DNA of 64,000 bases, taken from NCBI RefSeq assembly GCF_030295995.1, contig NZ_AP027365.1, positions 1 through 64,000 of the forward strand, read 5' to 3'. Of the stretch, positions 33,156 to 46,722 are shown piece after piece; the first letter of the stretch is position 1; every line of letters begins with the position of its first letter. The notes beneath the pieces were generated by a model. The model ran no database searches. It saw only the letters and a list, made by a program, of their open reading frames with translations, and was not told the origin of the DNA. The DNA is from Thalassotalea hakodatensis. GTDB taxonomy: Bacteria; Pseudomonadota; Gammaproteobacteria; Enterobacterales; Alteromonadaceae. The translations under genes and the position numbers were made by a program.

Positions 33156-33692
33156 TTATTCAAGGTACTCGTCTTTAGTGACAAGATAATTTAAAGCTGA
33201 CTCCTTTAAAAAATTAACTTCAGCGTCTTTGAGCGGTCTTGCCTCTTTCATCGGGTTACCAACATAGAGGTAACCGGACCGTAACACTTTATTCGGTGGC
33301 ACCACAGTTCCTGCGCCAATAAATACGTCATTTTCAATTTTTGCTCCATCTAAAATAATAGAGCCCATCCCAACTAGCACACGATCTCCTATAGTACAGC
33401 CGTGTAACATACATTTATGGCCAATGGTGACATCATCACCGATAATTAAAGGGTAGCCGTCTGGGTTTGATTTAGATGAACGCGTTACATGTAATACAGT
33501 ACCATCTTGAACATTAGTTCTATCACCGATGGATATTTTATTTACATCACCTCTGGCTGCTACTAACGGCCAAACACTGACGTCATTTCCCATGGTTATA
33601 TCACCAATTAATACGGCACTTTCATCAATATAACTATTTTTGCCAACAATAGGCATAATACCTTTATAACTTCTAAGAGGATTAGTAGACAT
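33156..33692 (-). CDS. yrdA: gamma-carbonic-anhydrase-like hexapeptide protein YrdA
   Basis: A 178-aa left-handed beta-helix protein with repeated hexapeptides (AVLIGDITMGNDVSVWPLV, GDDVTIGHKCMLHGCTIGDR, GMGSIILDGAKI). The three metal-ligand histidines typical of gamma-class anhydrases are plausible in VLHV, IGHKCMLHG. Enzymatic activity in this subfamily is unproven. It is convergent with yrdB, 8 bp apart, matching the aroE-yrdB-yrdA cluster of E. coli. Confidence 0.93.
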   Translation of the reverse strand: MSTNPLRSYKGIMPIVGKNSYIDESAVLIGDITMGNDVSVWPLVAARGDVNKISIGDRTNVQDGTVLHVTRSSKSNPDGYPLIIGDDVTIGHKCMLHGCTIGDRVLVGMGSIILDGAKIENDVFIGAGTVVPPNKVLRSGYLYVGNPMKEARPLKDAEVNFLKESALNYLVTKDEYLE

Positions 33693-33927
33693 AGATAACT
33701 CTCAACTTGTGTTTCACTAATTTATAGTAAAAGAATTGCAGTACTTAATAAAAGGGTACGTTGAAATTAGCTAAAATGCTAATAGAGATAATAAAAAGCT
33801 GTTTTCTAAGAACTTATCTAATAATTAACAATTGATTAATGTTTTACCTGATTATGGTTACTTTATACCAATAAACACGGGGTTTGTACAAAAACAAAGC
33901 AAACAAACAATTAATTGAAAATAGTTG
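33693..33927. other. intergenic upstream of rRNA promoters
   Basis: No gene seen. A/T-rich sequence with A-tracts just before 33928 could act as UP elements or Fis-bound upstream activation region for the rRNA operon. Confidence 0.35.
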
Positions 33928-33955
33928 TTGACGGCGCGGTAAAAATCCCTAAAAT
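33928..33955 (+). promoter_or_regulatory. rRNA operon promoter P1
   Basis: TTGACG (33928-33933), a 16-bp spacer and TAAAAT (33950-33955) are followed by a GC-rich discriminator (GCGCATC), the layout of stringently controlled rRNA promoters. Confidence 0.7.
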
Positions 33956-34074
33956 GCGCATCCACTTCTCGGGGACAAGCCAAGAAGGTGTTTTGATAAG
34001 TTTAGTATCACGAAAGCGGTATAAAACAACAAACCAAACATTCAAAAATAAACGAAAGTTTTTTAAGAAAAAGG

Positions 34075-34102
34075 TTGACATCAAAACAGGGTTGCGTAGA
34101 AT
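34075..34102 (+). promoter_or_regulatory. rRNA operon promoter P2
   Basis: TTGACA (34075-34080), a 16-bp spacer and TAGAAT (34097-34102), followed by the same AATGCGCATC discriminator as P1. Tandem P1-P2 arrangement 147 bp apart. Confidence 0.75.
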
Positions 34103-34226
34103 GCGCATCTCGCTTGAGGCAACGGTCACAAGCAACTAATAAAGCGGTCTAGTAACGAATGAGATTATTAGTTCGCGTCGAACAAAGCGTTCATCGATGA
34201 ACCGTTCGACCTACTTGCTTAGGCAA

Positions 34227-34238
34227 GCATCTTTAACA
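34227..34238 (+). promoter_or_regulatory. leader BoxA antitermination element
   Basis: GCATCTTTAACA resembles BoxA (TGCTCTTTAACA) and lies between P2 and 16S; it would recruit NusB-NusE for rRNA antitermination. Confidence 0.55.
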
Positions 34239-34243
34239 ATTAG

Positions 34244-34269
34244 TTATCATGCAATTTGTGTGGGCACTC
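34244..34269 (+). other. 5' arm of 16S RNase III processing stem
   Basis: This 26-nt arm is complementary, with only about three mismatches, to 35999-36024 after the 16S gene (core CAATTTGTGTG with CACACAAATTG). The pair brackets 16S and forms the precursor stem cut by RNase III. Confidence 0.8.
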
Positions 34270-34431
34270 ACAGTGATGATGTTTTACCAGTAACTTAGGT
34301 TACAAAAATGTCTTAGTGAATGTTCATACAAAAACTTATTTAAGTTTTATTGGTTTATATTACTTTTTAAAAGTAATGACCAAGTATCAGAATTCATTGA
34401 GCAGCATCTTCGGATGCACAAACGATTTTTT

Positions 34432-35973
<1,542 letters not shown>

Positions 35974-35998
35974 TCTTGAAGTGAAACAGATTGTTGTT

Positions 35999-36024
35999 GA
36001 GTGTTCACACAAATTGTATGATAA
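35999..36024 (+). other. 3' arm of 16S RNase III processing stem
   Basis: Pairs with 34244-34269; see that entry. Confidence 0.8.
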
Positions 36025-36060
36025 CGAACGTAGAAGAAGTCACCCTGACTAAGTCTAAAA

Positions 36061-36136
36061 GGGGCTATAGCTCAGCTGGGAGAGCGCCTGCCTTGCACGC
36101 AGGAGGTCAGCAGTTCGATCCTGCTTAGCTCCACCA
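36061..36136 (+). tRNA. alaT: tRNA-Ala(TGC)
   Basis: A 76-nt cloverleaf starting GGGGCTATAGCTCAGC and ending in encoded CCA. The anticodon loop CTTGCAC gives TGC. Acceptor GGGGCTA pairs with TAGCTCC (one G-U). It is the only tRNA in the 16S-23S spacer; the frequent companion tRNA-Ile(GAT) is absent. Confidence 0.97.
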
Positions 36137-36578
36137 AATTCTTCGTTATGCGTCGTTGCTTAATGACTCGTTTAGTGAACTAAACGTCGCCATCAAGCGC
36201 CTAGCTTAACTCGAATTATTAACTTCTTCATAAAGAATGAGAGACCAAATTAAAGGTTACTTTTTAGTGATTTTCAATTTGGTTTTTTTAACCAAGTTTT
36301 TAACCGAATGCGTGTTAATTACGATTTCTTTAACAATCTGGAAAGCTGATATTTATATCCCGATATAAGTAGTTTTATCAACTAGTTATATCACGTTAGC
36401 TTTAGGTAAGTAACGAGTGTCGCGCTCATTACTTTAATGAATAAAGCTAACAACCGAAATAAGACTTCCTTATCTTATTTCATTCTAATTCAAGTGCTAT
36501 TTATAGTACGTGAAAATGTCAGACATACATTGATACTCAGTTTTGTCACTGAGTAACCTAAAATATTTAGGGTTGTAT
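36137..36578 (+). other. 16S-23S spacer, 3' part
   Basis: No further tRNA or gene. It contains a BoxA-like GATTTCTTTAACA (36323-36335) and, at its end, the 5' arm of the 23S processing stem. Confidence 0.6.
36323..36335 (+). promoter_or_regulatory. spacer BoxA element
   Basis: GATTTCTTTAACA followed by AATCTGGAAAGCTG resembles the spacer BoxA context of other gammaproteobacterial rRNA operons. Confidence 0.5.

Positions 36579-36585
<7 letters not shown>
36558..36585 (+). other. 5' arm of 23S RNase III processing stem
   Basis: Nearly perfectly complementary to 39450-39478 (core TTGTATGGTTAAG with CTTAACCATACAA), bracketing 23S rRNA. Confidence 0.75.
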
Positions 36586-39449
<2,864 letters not shown>

Positions 39450-39457
<8 letters not shown>

Positions 39458-39478
39458 TACAACACCTAAATGTTTTAG
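39450..39478 (+). other. 3' arm of 23S RNase III processing stem
   Basis: Pairs with 36558-36585; see that entry. Confidence 0.75.
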
Positions 39479-39576
39479 GTATGTTTGATAACATCACGTA
39501 CTGTGCCTTGAATTAGAATAACGATAGATATCAGAATTCCGAGATTGTGTTTACGAAAGTAGACGAAAAAAGATTA

Positions 39577-39693
39577 TGCTTGATGACAATAGCATTGTAG
39601 AACCACCTGACTCCATGCCGAACTCAGTAGTGAAATGCAATAGCGCCGATGGTAGTGTGGGAGTTCCCATGTGAGAGTAGGACATCATCAAGC
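39577..39693 (+). rRNA. rrf: 5S ribosomal RNA
   Basis: TGCTTGATGACAATAGC at the 5' end pairs with CATCAAGC at the 3' end. Internal CCATGCCGAACTCAGTAGTG and CGCCGATGGTAGTGTGGG are diagnostic 5S segments. About 117 nt. Confidence 0.97.
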
Positions 39694-39706
39694 TTCTATT
39701 AATGGA

Positions 39707-39727
39707 AAACCCAGCAATGCTGGGTTT
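39707..39727 (+). terminator. hairpin between 5S and tRNA-Tyr
   Basis: AAACCCAGC and GCTGGGTTT pair around AAT. Only three Ts follow before AA, so it may be a partial terminator or a processing signal, with tRNA-Tyr still part of the rRNA transcript. Confidence 0.5.
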
Positions 39728-39736
39728 AATCCGTTT

Positions 39737-39821
39737 GGAGGGGTTCCCGAGTGGCCAAAGGGATCAGACTGTAAATCTGACGGCTCCGCCTTCGGTGGTT
39801 CGAATCCACCTCCCTCCACCA
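39737..39821 (+). tRNA. tyrT: tRNA-Tyr(GTA)
   Basis: An 85-nt class II tRNA with a long variable arm and encoded CCA. Begins GGAGGGGTTCCCGAGTGGCC; anticodon loop CTGTAAA gives GTA. It lies 43 bp after 5S and just before a strong terminator, so it is likely the last gene of the rRNA operon. Confidence 0.97.
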
Positions 39822-39830
39822 TATAAACAA

Positions 39831-39857
39831 AGCTCGACAGTTGTCGGGCTTTTTTTA
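39831..39857 (+). terminator. rRNA operon / tRNA-Tyr terminator
   Basis: AGCTCGAC and GTCGGGCT (one G-T pair) form the stem around AGTT, followed by eight Ts. Confidence 0.88.
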
Positions 39858-40020
39858 TATCTGAAAAACAAGAAGATAACCACCGTCGATTAAATTGTCA
39901 GGATAAATGATATACAGATGAAATGTGTAGGACAGGAGTGCGAAATAACCCCCCTTTCCAGCGGATAAAACATTAATACAACATTTTATGCTGATGGTGA
40001 TTAATATACGTTTCAGTAGA

Positions 40021-41658
40021 TTAGTGTGTATTAAAAGCATTTAAGGCTTCAAATTTACTTCTAAGCTTTAAGAATCGTTTAAACGACTCACTTTCTGGAG
40101 ATAATCCATTGAAGTGTTTAATCAATACTTTTGCTTGTTTAAAATCATCTACACGCTCTTTATTCGTTTCATAAGACACTAATAAAACCTGTAATAGATT
40201 AAGTTTAACGCCGATATGGTGTGGGAAGTGATAAAGCGCTTGATTAAGTTTATCGATAGCTAAAGTATAATGTTTTGCTTTATAAAGACTTACACCAACC
40301 TCTAACGCGGTTTGAGCAGCAATTTTATCTTTTTCACTGATAGGCCTATCTGAAAGAGCAACCACTTCTGAAAGAATTTCCATGTTATCAGGATGAGCTT
40401 GTGATAGGTTCTCTAATAGTACTTCTGCCTTCCCTCTGCGTTGCAAGGCAATGAGCGATCTTGCGATTTTAAACGTTCCTTCAGTAGTGAGGACCTTTTT
40501 ATAGGTTTCTAACAATCTTTCGGCCTCTTTAAGTGCGTTTTGAGCAGGACCAACATCTTTTGCTTTATAATGTAAGCGCGCAATTAGAAATTGTGCAATG
40601 ACTTTTAATTCATTCGCTTGAAAGTCACGTGTCATATTGTCTAATACAGTGAAGGCTTTATCATTTAATTTTCTTATTTGACTTTCAGATAAATTATCGG
40701 CGTGTCCAATTAAGGCCTCTGCAAATTGAATCGCGTTGTCTGGCTTTTTGTGAATTGAGTGGTAAGCAAGATCATTTGTTTTCGATAACGCAGACGTCGC
40801 TTTTCCTAAACTATTATTATTGAGGCAAATTTCAGCATATTGCTTTAAACGGGTAACTGATCTTGGTGAAACTAATAAGGCTTGTTCTAGGGTTTGCTCG
40901 GCTTTTTCATGGTCGTTGTTGTATATTTGTGATTTGGCTAACCAATCATACGCTGAAAGATAAAAAGGGTTATCATCAACAATGGCCTGAAAACACTTTT
41001 CAGCTTCGTGGTAATTTTGTTCGACTAACGCTATTTTACCTAAACCTATTGTAGCCCACTGGCAGTTAGGTGTGCCAACGTATGCTGAGTAAATTTTTCT
41101 TGCTTGCTGATATTCACCTAATTCAAAATGTTGCCTTGACCTTATCCCTAAACATTCGTGTTTGTAGGGACTATTTTTATAAGCCTCTTGATTACATAAC
41201 TTGATTACTTTTTTGCGATCATTTGTATCCAGCGCATGATAAATTTTTGCCATGGCTGTTTTTTTTTCAAATGTACGAGTCAGTCGAATAGAAAGGTCTT
41301 TAAGGGTGTAGGGTTTGATGAGGTATTCATCAGGCTTATGTTCTAACGCCGCTAATACCATCGCTTGAGACACCTCAGCAGTAATCATGATGACGATACA
41401 TTGCCGTGAAAGTAAATTTTTAGCTCTTAATTCTTCAAGAATTTGTTGGCCATTTTTTTTATTATCACCAAGATCATAGCCAAGTAACACTACGTCATAT
41501 GCAGTTGCTTCACAAAGTGCAATAACGTCTGGTGCATGATAACTAGTTTCTACACTTAAGACTCCTAGGCTATAGGCAAATATTTTTAGGGTGTCTCTTG
41601 ATTGCTTTATATTGTCGACAATGAGGAAGCGTTTGCTACCATAATCAATTTTAACCAT
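40021..41658 (-). CDS. degenerate response-regulator receiver fused to TPR repeats
   Basis: A 545-aa cytoplasmic protein. Residues about 10-125 form a receiver domain (FLIVDNIKQSRDTLK, VIMITAE, DEYLIKPYT), and the rest is a chain of TPR-like helical repeats (for example YHEAEKCFQAIVDDNPFYLSAYDWLA). In the usual DYxLG phospho-site the aspartate is glycine (VVLLGYDLGDNKKNGQ, G60), and the acidic pair is D15-N16, whereas the switch Thr and Lys remain. Phosphorylation at the normal place is therefore unlikely; D62 is a possible alternative. Related REC-TPR proteins occur in marine gammaproteobacteria, with unknown partners. No kinase gene is nearby. Confidence 0.85.
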   Translation of the reverse strand: MVKIDYGSKRFLIVDNIKQSRDTLKIFAYSLGVLSVETSYHAPDVIALCEATAYDVVLLGYDLGDNKKNGQQILEELRAKNLLSRQCIVIMITAEVSQAMVLAALEHKPDEYLIKPYTLKDLSIRLTRTFEKKTAMAKIYHALDTNDRKKVIKLCNQEAYKNSPYKHECLGIRSRQHFELGEYQQARKIYSAYVGTPNCQWATIGLGKIALVEQNYHEAEKCFQAIVDDNPFYLSAYDWLAKSQIYNNDHEKAEQTLEQALLVSPRSVTRLKQYAEICLNNNSLGKATSALSKTNDLAYHSIHKKPDNAIQFAEALIGHADNLSESQIRKLNDKAFTVLDNMTRDFQANELKVIAQFLIARLHYKAKDVGPAQNALKEAERLLETYKKVLTTEGTFKIARSLIALQRRGKAEVLLENLSQAHPDNMEILSEVVALSDRPISEKDKIAAQTALEVGVSLYKAKHYTLAIDKLNQALYHFPHHIGVKLNLLQVLLVSYETNKERVDDFKQAKVLIKHFNGLSPESESFKRFLKLRSKFEALNAFNTH

Positions 41659-41928
41659 GAAATCCCTTCATTATCAGTTACTACCTTGTTTTTAGCGGAA
41701 ATATTACTTGTTGTCTAGTATTGCAGAACGAAAAGACAGTTACTATAGCTAACAAGAAGCAATGATACTTAAGGTTAATAGAGAAGAGTAAAAAGGTTAT
41801 GATATATATGTCAGTCAGTAACAGGTATAATGTCGGTCTTACACTTTTAAAGCTAAGGGCTTAGCTAAAGCTTTACTGTGTATGTGATTGCGCTTTTCGA
41901 GCTTCTCTTTTTTAATCGGGTATACTTC

Positions 41929-43293
41929 ATGTCTTTTTCGTTATTAAATTTATCTCAACCGGTTTTAAAGGCGGTTGATGAACAAGGTTATCACACGCCA
42001 TCGCCAGTGCAACAACAAGCGATACCTGCTGTATTATCAGGCAAAGATGTTATGGCTGCTGCACAAACAGGAACAGGCAAAACGGCTGGTTTTACTTTGC
42101 CAATTATTGAAAGATTATTGAAGGGAAAACCTGCTCGCGCTAATGAAGTGAGAGCATTAATCTTAACCCCTACAAGAGAACTTGCAGCTCAAGTTGCTAA
42201 TAATGTTGCTACATACGGGCAGCACACCAAATTGCGTGCAAACGTAGTATTTGGCGGTGTTAAAATTAATCCGCAAATGATGAAGCTAAGAAGCGGTAGC
42301 GATGTGTTAGTGGCAACGCCTGGTAGATTATTAGACCTTTATCAACAAAATGCAGTCAAGTTCTCGCAATTAGAAGTACTGGTATTAGATGAAGCGGATC
42401 GCATGTTAGATATGGGGTTTATTAGAGACATTAAAAAAATATTGTCATTTTTACCTGCGCAAAGACAGAATTTATTATTTTCTGCGACCTTCTCACCGGA
42501 TATTAAAGCGTTAGCTCAATCTTTTGTACATAACCCTGTTGAAATTTCTGTCAGTCCTAGCAATAGTACGGCGAAAACTGTTGAGCAGGTAGTAGTGCCT
42601 TGTGATAAGAAAAAGAAGTCTAAATTACTAAGCTTTTTGATTAAAGAAAACCAGTGGCAACAAGTGTTAGTTTTTACAAAAACAAAACATGGTGCGAATC
42701 GACTAACCAAAGAATTAGATAGCCAAGGTATATCTGCATTGGCGATACACGGTAATAAAAGCCAGGGCGCAAGAACAAAGGCGTTAGCTAAATTTAAGAA
42801 TAATGAAATAAGTGTTTTGGTGGCAACGGATATAGCAGCACGAGGATTAGATATCGACCAACTGCCTCAAGTGGTGAATTTTGAATTGCCACATGTATCA
42901 GAAGATTATGTACATAGAATTGGTAGAACAGGTCGAGCAGGTGCTGATGGCTTCGCAGTGTCTTTAGTCTGTGCAGATGAGCACAAATTACTGGAAGATA
43001 TTGAATATGTGATACAACAACATATTGAACGTAGTATTGAACCAGGCTTTGAGCCTGTCAATGCGCTACCTGCTTCTCGGGCTATTCGACCGTTAAAAAC
43101 GAAGAAACCCAAGAAAATTAAAAGTCAGAAATTAAACACACAAGAAAATAATCGTGGTGGTTCAACGGTAAAAAAATCAACTAGAGGTAAACCACATTCG
43201 AACAATACCAATAAAAAGCATACAACTAAGAAGCAGCAAGGACAAAGTCATCACGGGACTAAAAAAGTGGATCCGTATGCGGCTAACCGCTAG
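41929..43293 (+). CDS. rhlE: DEAD-box RNA helicase, RhlE type
   Basis: A 454-aa ATP-dependent RNA helicase, probably in ribosome assembly or RNA decay. The motifs are in order: Q-motif ([14 protein letters not shown]), [48 protein letters not shown] and [11 protein letters not shown] lysine-rich disordered tail (about 390-454) fits RhlE-like RNA binding. ATG 41929 gives the family N-terminus [16 protein letters not shown]; a 17-codon upstream extension (41878) looks spurious. Its 3' end overlaps the convergent yaiI gene by 11 bp. Confidence 0.92.
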   Translation: MSFSLLNLSQPVLKAVDEQGYHTPSPVQQQAIPAVLSGKDVMAAAQTGTGKTAGFTLPIIERLLKGKPARANEVRALILTPTRELAAQVANNVATYGQHTKLRANVVFGGVKINPQMMKLRSGSDVLVATPGRLLDLYQQNAVKFSQLEVLVLDEADRMLDMGFIRDIKKILSFLPAQRQNLLFSATFSPDIKALAQSFVHNPVEISVSPSNSTAKTVEQVVVPCDKKKKSKLLSFLIKENQWQQVLVFTKTKHGANRLTKELDSQGISALAIHGNKSQGARTKALAKFKNNEISVLVATDIAARGLDIDQLPQVVNFELPHVSEDYVHRIGRTGRAGADGFAVSLVCADEHKLLEDIEYVIQQHIERSIEPGFEPVNALPASRAIRPLKTKKPKKIKSQKLNTQENNRGGSTVKKSTRGKPHSNNTNKKHTTKKQQGQSHHGTKKVDPYAANR

Positions 43294-43732
43294 CGAGATT
43301 AAGCCATTTGTCTAGTTGATTAGCAAAGGCTTGTCTGTCTGCCTGACTGAGCGGCGCACTGCCGCCAGTTTCAATACCACTTGATCGTAAAGTATCCATA
43401 AAATCACGCATATTAAGCCGCTGTTTAATATTGCTTGTCGTGTAAAGTTCCCCCCGAGGATTTAAAGCGATACAACCTTCTTCTATTACTTCAGCCGCTA
43501 AAGGTATATCACTGGTGATAACTAAATCGTTAGGCGAACAACGTTTGACAATTTCGTTGTCAGCAACATCAAAACCACTACTAACACGCACAAAGGTAAT
43601 GTAAGCCGAAGGTGGGATTTTCATTGCATGATTAGCAATTAATGTCGTTGGCATCTTTGTTCTTTCAGCAGCCCTAAAAATAATGTCTTTAATTGGAACT
43701 GGACAAGCGTCAGCATCTACCCAAATGGCCAT
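43283..43732 (-). CDS. yaiI: YaiI/YqxD family protein (DUF188)
   Basis: A 149-aa protein of the YaiI/YqxD family with PIN/NYN-like nuclease resemblance and unknown substrate. IWVDADACP near the N-terminus, [34 protein letters not shown] and [15 protein letters not shown] track E. coli YaiI. ATG 43732 gives MAIWVDAD, matching E. coli MTIWVDAD, and has GAG 6 nt upstream; an ATG two codons earlier is less likely. Confidence 0.92.
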   Translation of the reverse strand: MAIWVDADACPVPIKDIIFRAAERTKMPTTLIANHAMKIPPSAYITFVRVSSGFDVADNEIVKRCSPNDLVITSDIPLAAEVIEEGCIALNPRGELYTTSNIKQRLNMRDFMDTLRSSGIETGGSAPLSQADRQAFANQLDKWLNLASG

Positions 43733-43827
43733 AATCATCTCGTATTAAAAATATGTACAATATTAGTGTCTTGCCGCTATAGTAAAGTTAACATCGCCAA
43801 CAGCCAAGTAGAATAATAGAGAAAATT

Positions 43828-44304
43828 ATGAATGATCCTCAACGCTCACTAACGTTACGATTTTTAGCAGAACCACAAGATGTAAACTTTGGTGGTAAAG
43901 TGCACGGAGGAGCGGTGATGAAATGGATAGATTTAGCGGCTTATGCCTGTGCTGCTGGTTGGAGTGGTCGCTATTGTGTAACCGCTTATGCTGGGGGAAT
44001 ACGATTTGTATCGCCAATCCATGTTGGGAGTTTAGTCGAAGTGAGTGCTGAGGTGATCTATACCGGTAATTCATCCATGCACATTGCATTACAAGTACAT
44101 GCCTGCGATCCAAAATCGTTAAATAAGCGAAAAACTACACATTGTATTGTCGTGATGGTTGCTGTTGATGAAACCGGCCATAAAGTGTCAATTCCACAGT
44201 GGATTCCTGAAACAGAAGAAGATAAAAAGCAATTAGAATCTGCGAAGAGACTCATGGAAATGCGAAAGGAAATAAGTGCTGAGATGGATCACTTAGTTTT
44301 GTAA
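43828..44304 (+). CDS. acyl-CoA thioesterase (hotdog fold)
   Basis: A 158-aa YciA/BFIT-type acyl-CoA hydrolase. N-terminal segment LRFLAEPQDVNFGGKVHGG AVMKWIDLAAYACA carries the active-site Asn-Gly/Asp pattern of the hotdog helix, and TAYAGGIRFVSPIHVGSLVEV the following strands. It probably hydrolyses medium- or long-chain acyl-CoA in the cytoplasm. Monocistronic in appearance; a hairpin follows. Confidence 0.87.
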   Translation: MNDPQRSLTLRFLAEPQDVNFGGKVHGGAVMKWIDLAAYACAAGWSGRYCVTAYAGGIRFVSPIHVGSLVEVSAEVIYTGNSSMHIALQVHACDPKSLNKRKTTHCIVVMVAVDETGHKVSIPQWIPETEEDKKQLESAKRLMEMRKEISAEMDHLVL

Positions 44305-44316
44305 TTGTTTTGTTTA

Positions 44317-44345
44317 AGGAAGTGCTGATGAACTTAGCACTTCCT
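44317..44345. terminator. hairpin between thioesterase and dsbA-like gene
   Basis: AGGAAGTGCT and AGCACTTCCT form a perfect 10-bp stem with a 9-nt loop between convergent genes. No T-run, so termination strength is uncertain. Confidence 0.5.
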
Positions 44346-44360
44346 ATGTTAGCTGTTTAT

Positions 44361-44996
44361 TTAGTCTAGGGTAAGCAGGTAAGCAATAAGGTTTTTGTAA
44401 TCTTCAATAAAGTTCTCGCTATCTATTGCTCTTGCATTAATTGCGTATTTACCATTAACCACAAAAGTAGGTACGCTACCGACATAACGACCTGCGGATA
44501 ATTTGTCTTGAACTTTTTTATCGCGTTTTACCCGTGACATTAAGGCAAAACTCTTTAGCCCTTTTTCAAAGTCGCTTGCTTTACCACCCGCCGCGACATA
44601 AATTTTCTTCACATCATCGATAGAATCAATTGATCTTTTTTGTGTTTGTAAATAACTAAAAGCTTCAGCATTATATTGCTTAGCGATACCCGTTTTTTCG
44701 GCAATGATCATGCCTTTGCTTAACATAAATTGTTTTTCAGGTGCAGACTGTCCCATAAAGTCTACGTGTGTTTTGGTCAGTTTTGTACCATCGGGTAAGC
44801 TCTTTTTAATTTCAGGTAAATATGCCTCAAAGCCTCTACACGCAGGGCAATGGTAAGAAAAATATTCTCTCACTTCTGGCTTTTTAGTCGCTTGACCAGG
44901 TATGACTTTATAATGCTCTCCCTCTTCGTATTTTGCTGCATTTGCGGCAAGAGGAATAAATACAGTTGCTAATAAAGCGGCAAAAAATTTCTTCAT
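44361..44996 (-). CDS. dsbA: DsbA-type thiol:disulfide interchange protein
   Basis: A 211-aa periplasmic oxidoreductase with signal peptide MKKFFAALLATVFIPLAANA. The thioredoxin-fold active site is SYHCPACRGF, that is CPAC rather than the CPHC of E. coli DsbA, and the cis-proline loop is GSVPTFVVNG. It likely oxidises cysteine pairs in exported proteins, though the changed dipeptide may alter redox potential. ATG 44996 gives a clean signal peptide; in-frame upstream ATGs (44976+ frame, for example MKRIKP) are possible but add little. Confidence 0.88.
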   Translation of the reverse strand: MKKFFAALLATVFIPLAANAAKYEEGEHYKVIPGQATKKPEVREYFSYHCPACRGFEAYLPEIKKSLPDGTKLTKTHVDFMGQSAPEKQFMLSKGMIIAEKTGIAKQYNAEAFSYLQTQKRSIDSIDDVKKIYVAAGGKASDFEKGLKSFALMSRVKRDKKVQDKLSAGRYVGSVPTFVVNGKYAINARAIDSENFIEDYKNLIAYLLTLD

Positions 44997-45181
44997 AGGT
45001 TTAATTCTCTTCATAAAAGTAGCGTATGTGTGCGATATTATCATTATTCTGAGTAATTGGTAATATTGCATTGCGTAGATTAATCTATGCTGAATAGACC
45101 GTGCTTGCTTACCTTAACTTCAAGATAATATGTAAATAAATATTTTGTGTGTAACACAGATTAACAAGGAAGAAATATTCA

Positions 45182-45928
45182 ATGCGAAGTCATGAAATAG
45201 ATTACAAAATTATTGGCCATTCTATGCAAATGGTCGAAATAGAATTAGATCAAGGAGAAACGGTCATCGCTGAAGCTGGAGCGATGAATTATATGGAAGA
45301 CGGTATTATTTTTGAAACTAAGATGGGTGACGGCTCAGATGTTGCGCAAAGTTTTATGAGTAAGTTATTTTCAGCAGGCAAAAGAGCTTTCACAGGTGAG
45401 TCTGTTTTTATGACACATTTTACTAGCCAGGTTTATGGCAAACGCAGTGTCGCATTTGCAGCGCCTTATCCGGGGGAAATTATTCCTCTAGATCTTGCGC
45501 AATTAGGTGGCAGCGTTACTTGTCAAAAAGATGCTTTTTTATGCGCAGCACGCGGGACTAAAGTTGATATAGCCTTTAATCGTCGTTTAGGGAGTGGGTT
45601 TTTTGGCGGAGAAGGGTTCATCTTGCAGCACTTGTCGGGTGATGGTAAAGCATTTGTTCATGCCGGTGGTACCGTGATAGAAAAACAACTTAATGGAGAA
45701 ACGTTACGCTTAGATACCGGATGTTTGGTGGCATTTAGTGATGGTATTGATTACAGTATTGAGATGACATCAGGCTTAAAAAGTATGTTTTTTGGTGGTG
45801 AAGGGTTATTTCTTGCCACTTTGTCTGGTCACGGAAAAGTATGGATTCAAAGTTTACCTTTTTCACGGCTTGCTGATCGTATTATTTCACATGCACCTAA
45901 CTTTGGCGGTTCAAGCCAAGGCGAGTAG
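45182..45928 (+). CDS. AIM24/TIGR00266 family protein
   Basis: A 248-aa protein of the AIM24-like family (double-stranded beta-helix fold), glycine-rich in the second half ([40 protein letters not shown] are typical repeats). N-terminal [20 protein letters not shown] and [13 protein letters not shown]. Function unknown, perhaps membrane-associated scaffolding. GGAAG lies upstream of the ATG. Confidence 0.88.
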   Translation: MRSHEIDYKIIGHSMQMVEIELDQGETVIAEAGAMNYMEDGIIFETKMGDGSDVAQSFMSKLFSAGKRAFTGESVFMTHFTSQVYGKRSVAFAAPYPGEIIPLDLAQLGGSVTCQKDAFLCAARGTKVDIAFNRRLGSGFFGGEGFILQHLSGDGKAFVHAGGTVIEKQLNGETLRLDTGCLVAFSDGIDYSIEMTSGLKSMFFGGEGLFLATLSGHGKVWIQSLPFSRLADRIISHAPNFGGSSQGE

Positions 45929-45944
45929 TAAACGTGGAAGTAGG

Positions 45945-45978
45945 CGACAAGCTTTACTCTATGAGTAACAGCTTGTCG
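45945..45978. terminator. strong hairpin at convergent gene ends
   Basis: CGACAAGCT pairs with AGCTTGTCG and an inner TACTC/GAGTA stem stacks above it. It contains the stop of the CBM9-like gene and lies just after the AIM24 gene; no T-run. Confidence 0.55.
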
Positions 45979-46721
45979 AAAACATCTGCGGTTATGTAAC
46001 CTAAATTTTTACTTCCGTTCACGGGGGTAATATCTGTAGAGCCGATAAAGTGTTCTCGTTGTTCACTACCGTCATTATCACAGTATGCAAGCATAAAGCC
46101 GATTACCTTACCTTCAGTTAATTCAACGCTTGGATAGTTGTGCTGTTCTTCCATGGTGAATTTATCGTCATAGATTGATATAGCCAACTCCCAGATTACG
46201 TTATGAGGCTTTTTTTTACTACGTTTCCAGCGGCTTTTTATATGATCGTTTAAAGTAACAAAAGATGGTTGGCCATTGGGTAATTTACTCGCGATGTCGA
46301 CAACTTGATTGTCTAATGCAATATGGTAAGCGAAGGCATTAAAGGAGTATTGATGGTTACCGCCTGATGCATCTTCATCTATGAATACTTCTAGGCAATC
46401 GTCATCCCAATAAAAATAAAGTGGATCAGCATGTTGGTCAAATAATACATCATCAGTAATTTCAGCAAGAATAAACAAAGTGCTGTTATTCCATAGTAAT
46501 TTAAAACGTCCTTGAAAGTCAGTCTTATTCGGCATTTCTCCTAACAGCAAATGATTCATGCCTTGCCATGATGCGGTCGACCATATTTCTGTATCTATTT
46601 CTCCATCTATTTTGGGTGTTAACATTGTTTTATGTACTTTTATTGTCTGTGCATATGCATTGTTATTAATAAGCAAAGTGGTGATGCATAATGCTAAGTA
46701 AAGTAGTATATGGTGTTTCAT
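45954..46721 (-). CDS. secreted CBM9-like carbohydrate-binding protein
   Basis: A 255-aa exported protein: signal peptide MKHHILLYLALCITTLLINNNAYA-like (cleavage after AYA) then one CBM9-like (DOMON-type) domain, with PKIDGEIDTEIWSTASW, FKLLWNNSTLFILAEITDD, DDCLEVFIDED and IWELAISIYDD as characteristic strands. CBM9 family modules bind sugar reducing ends; no catalytic domain is attached. It ends the GPH symporter-GH94-gluconokinase operon, its start overlapping the end of the gluconokinase gene if read from 46745; ATG 46721 is preferred. Confidence 0.82.
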   Translation of the reverse strand: MKHHILLYLALCITTLLINNNAYAQTIKVHKTMLTPKIDGEIDTEIWSTASWQGMNHLLLGEMPNKTDFQGRFKLLWNNSTLFILAEITDDVLFDQHADPLYFYWDDDCLEVFIDEDASGGNHQYSFNAFAYHIALDNQVVDIASKLPNGQPSFVTLNDHIKSRWKRSKKKPHNVIWELAISIYDDKFTMEEQHNYPSVELTEGKVIGFMLAYCDNDGSEQREHFIGSTDITPVNGSKNLGYITADVFDKLLLIE

Positions 46722-46722
46722 A

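Noticed and set aside
33915-34139. 74-codon ORFs on both strands over the rRNA promoters
   Set aside because: Overlap two clear promoters and the leader; no protein features.
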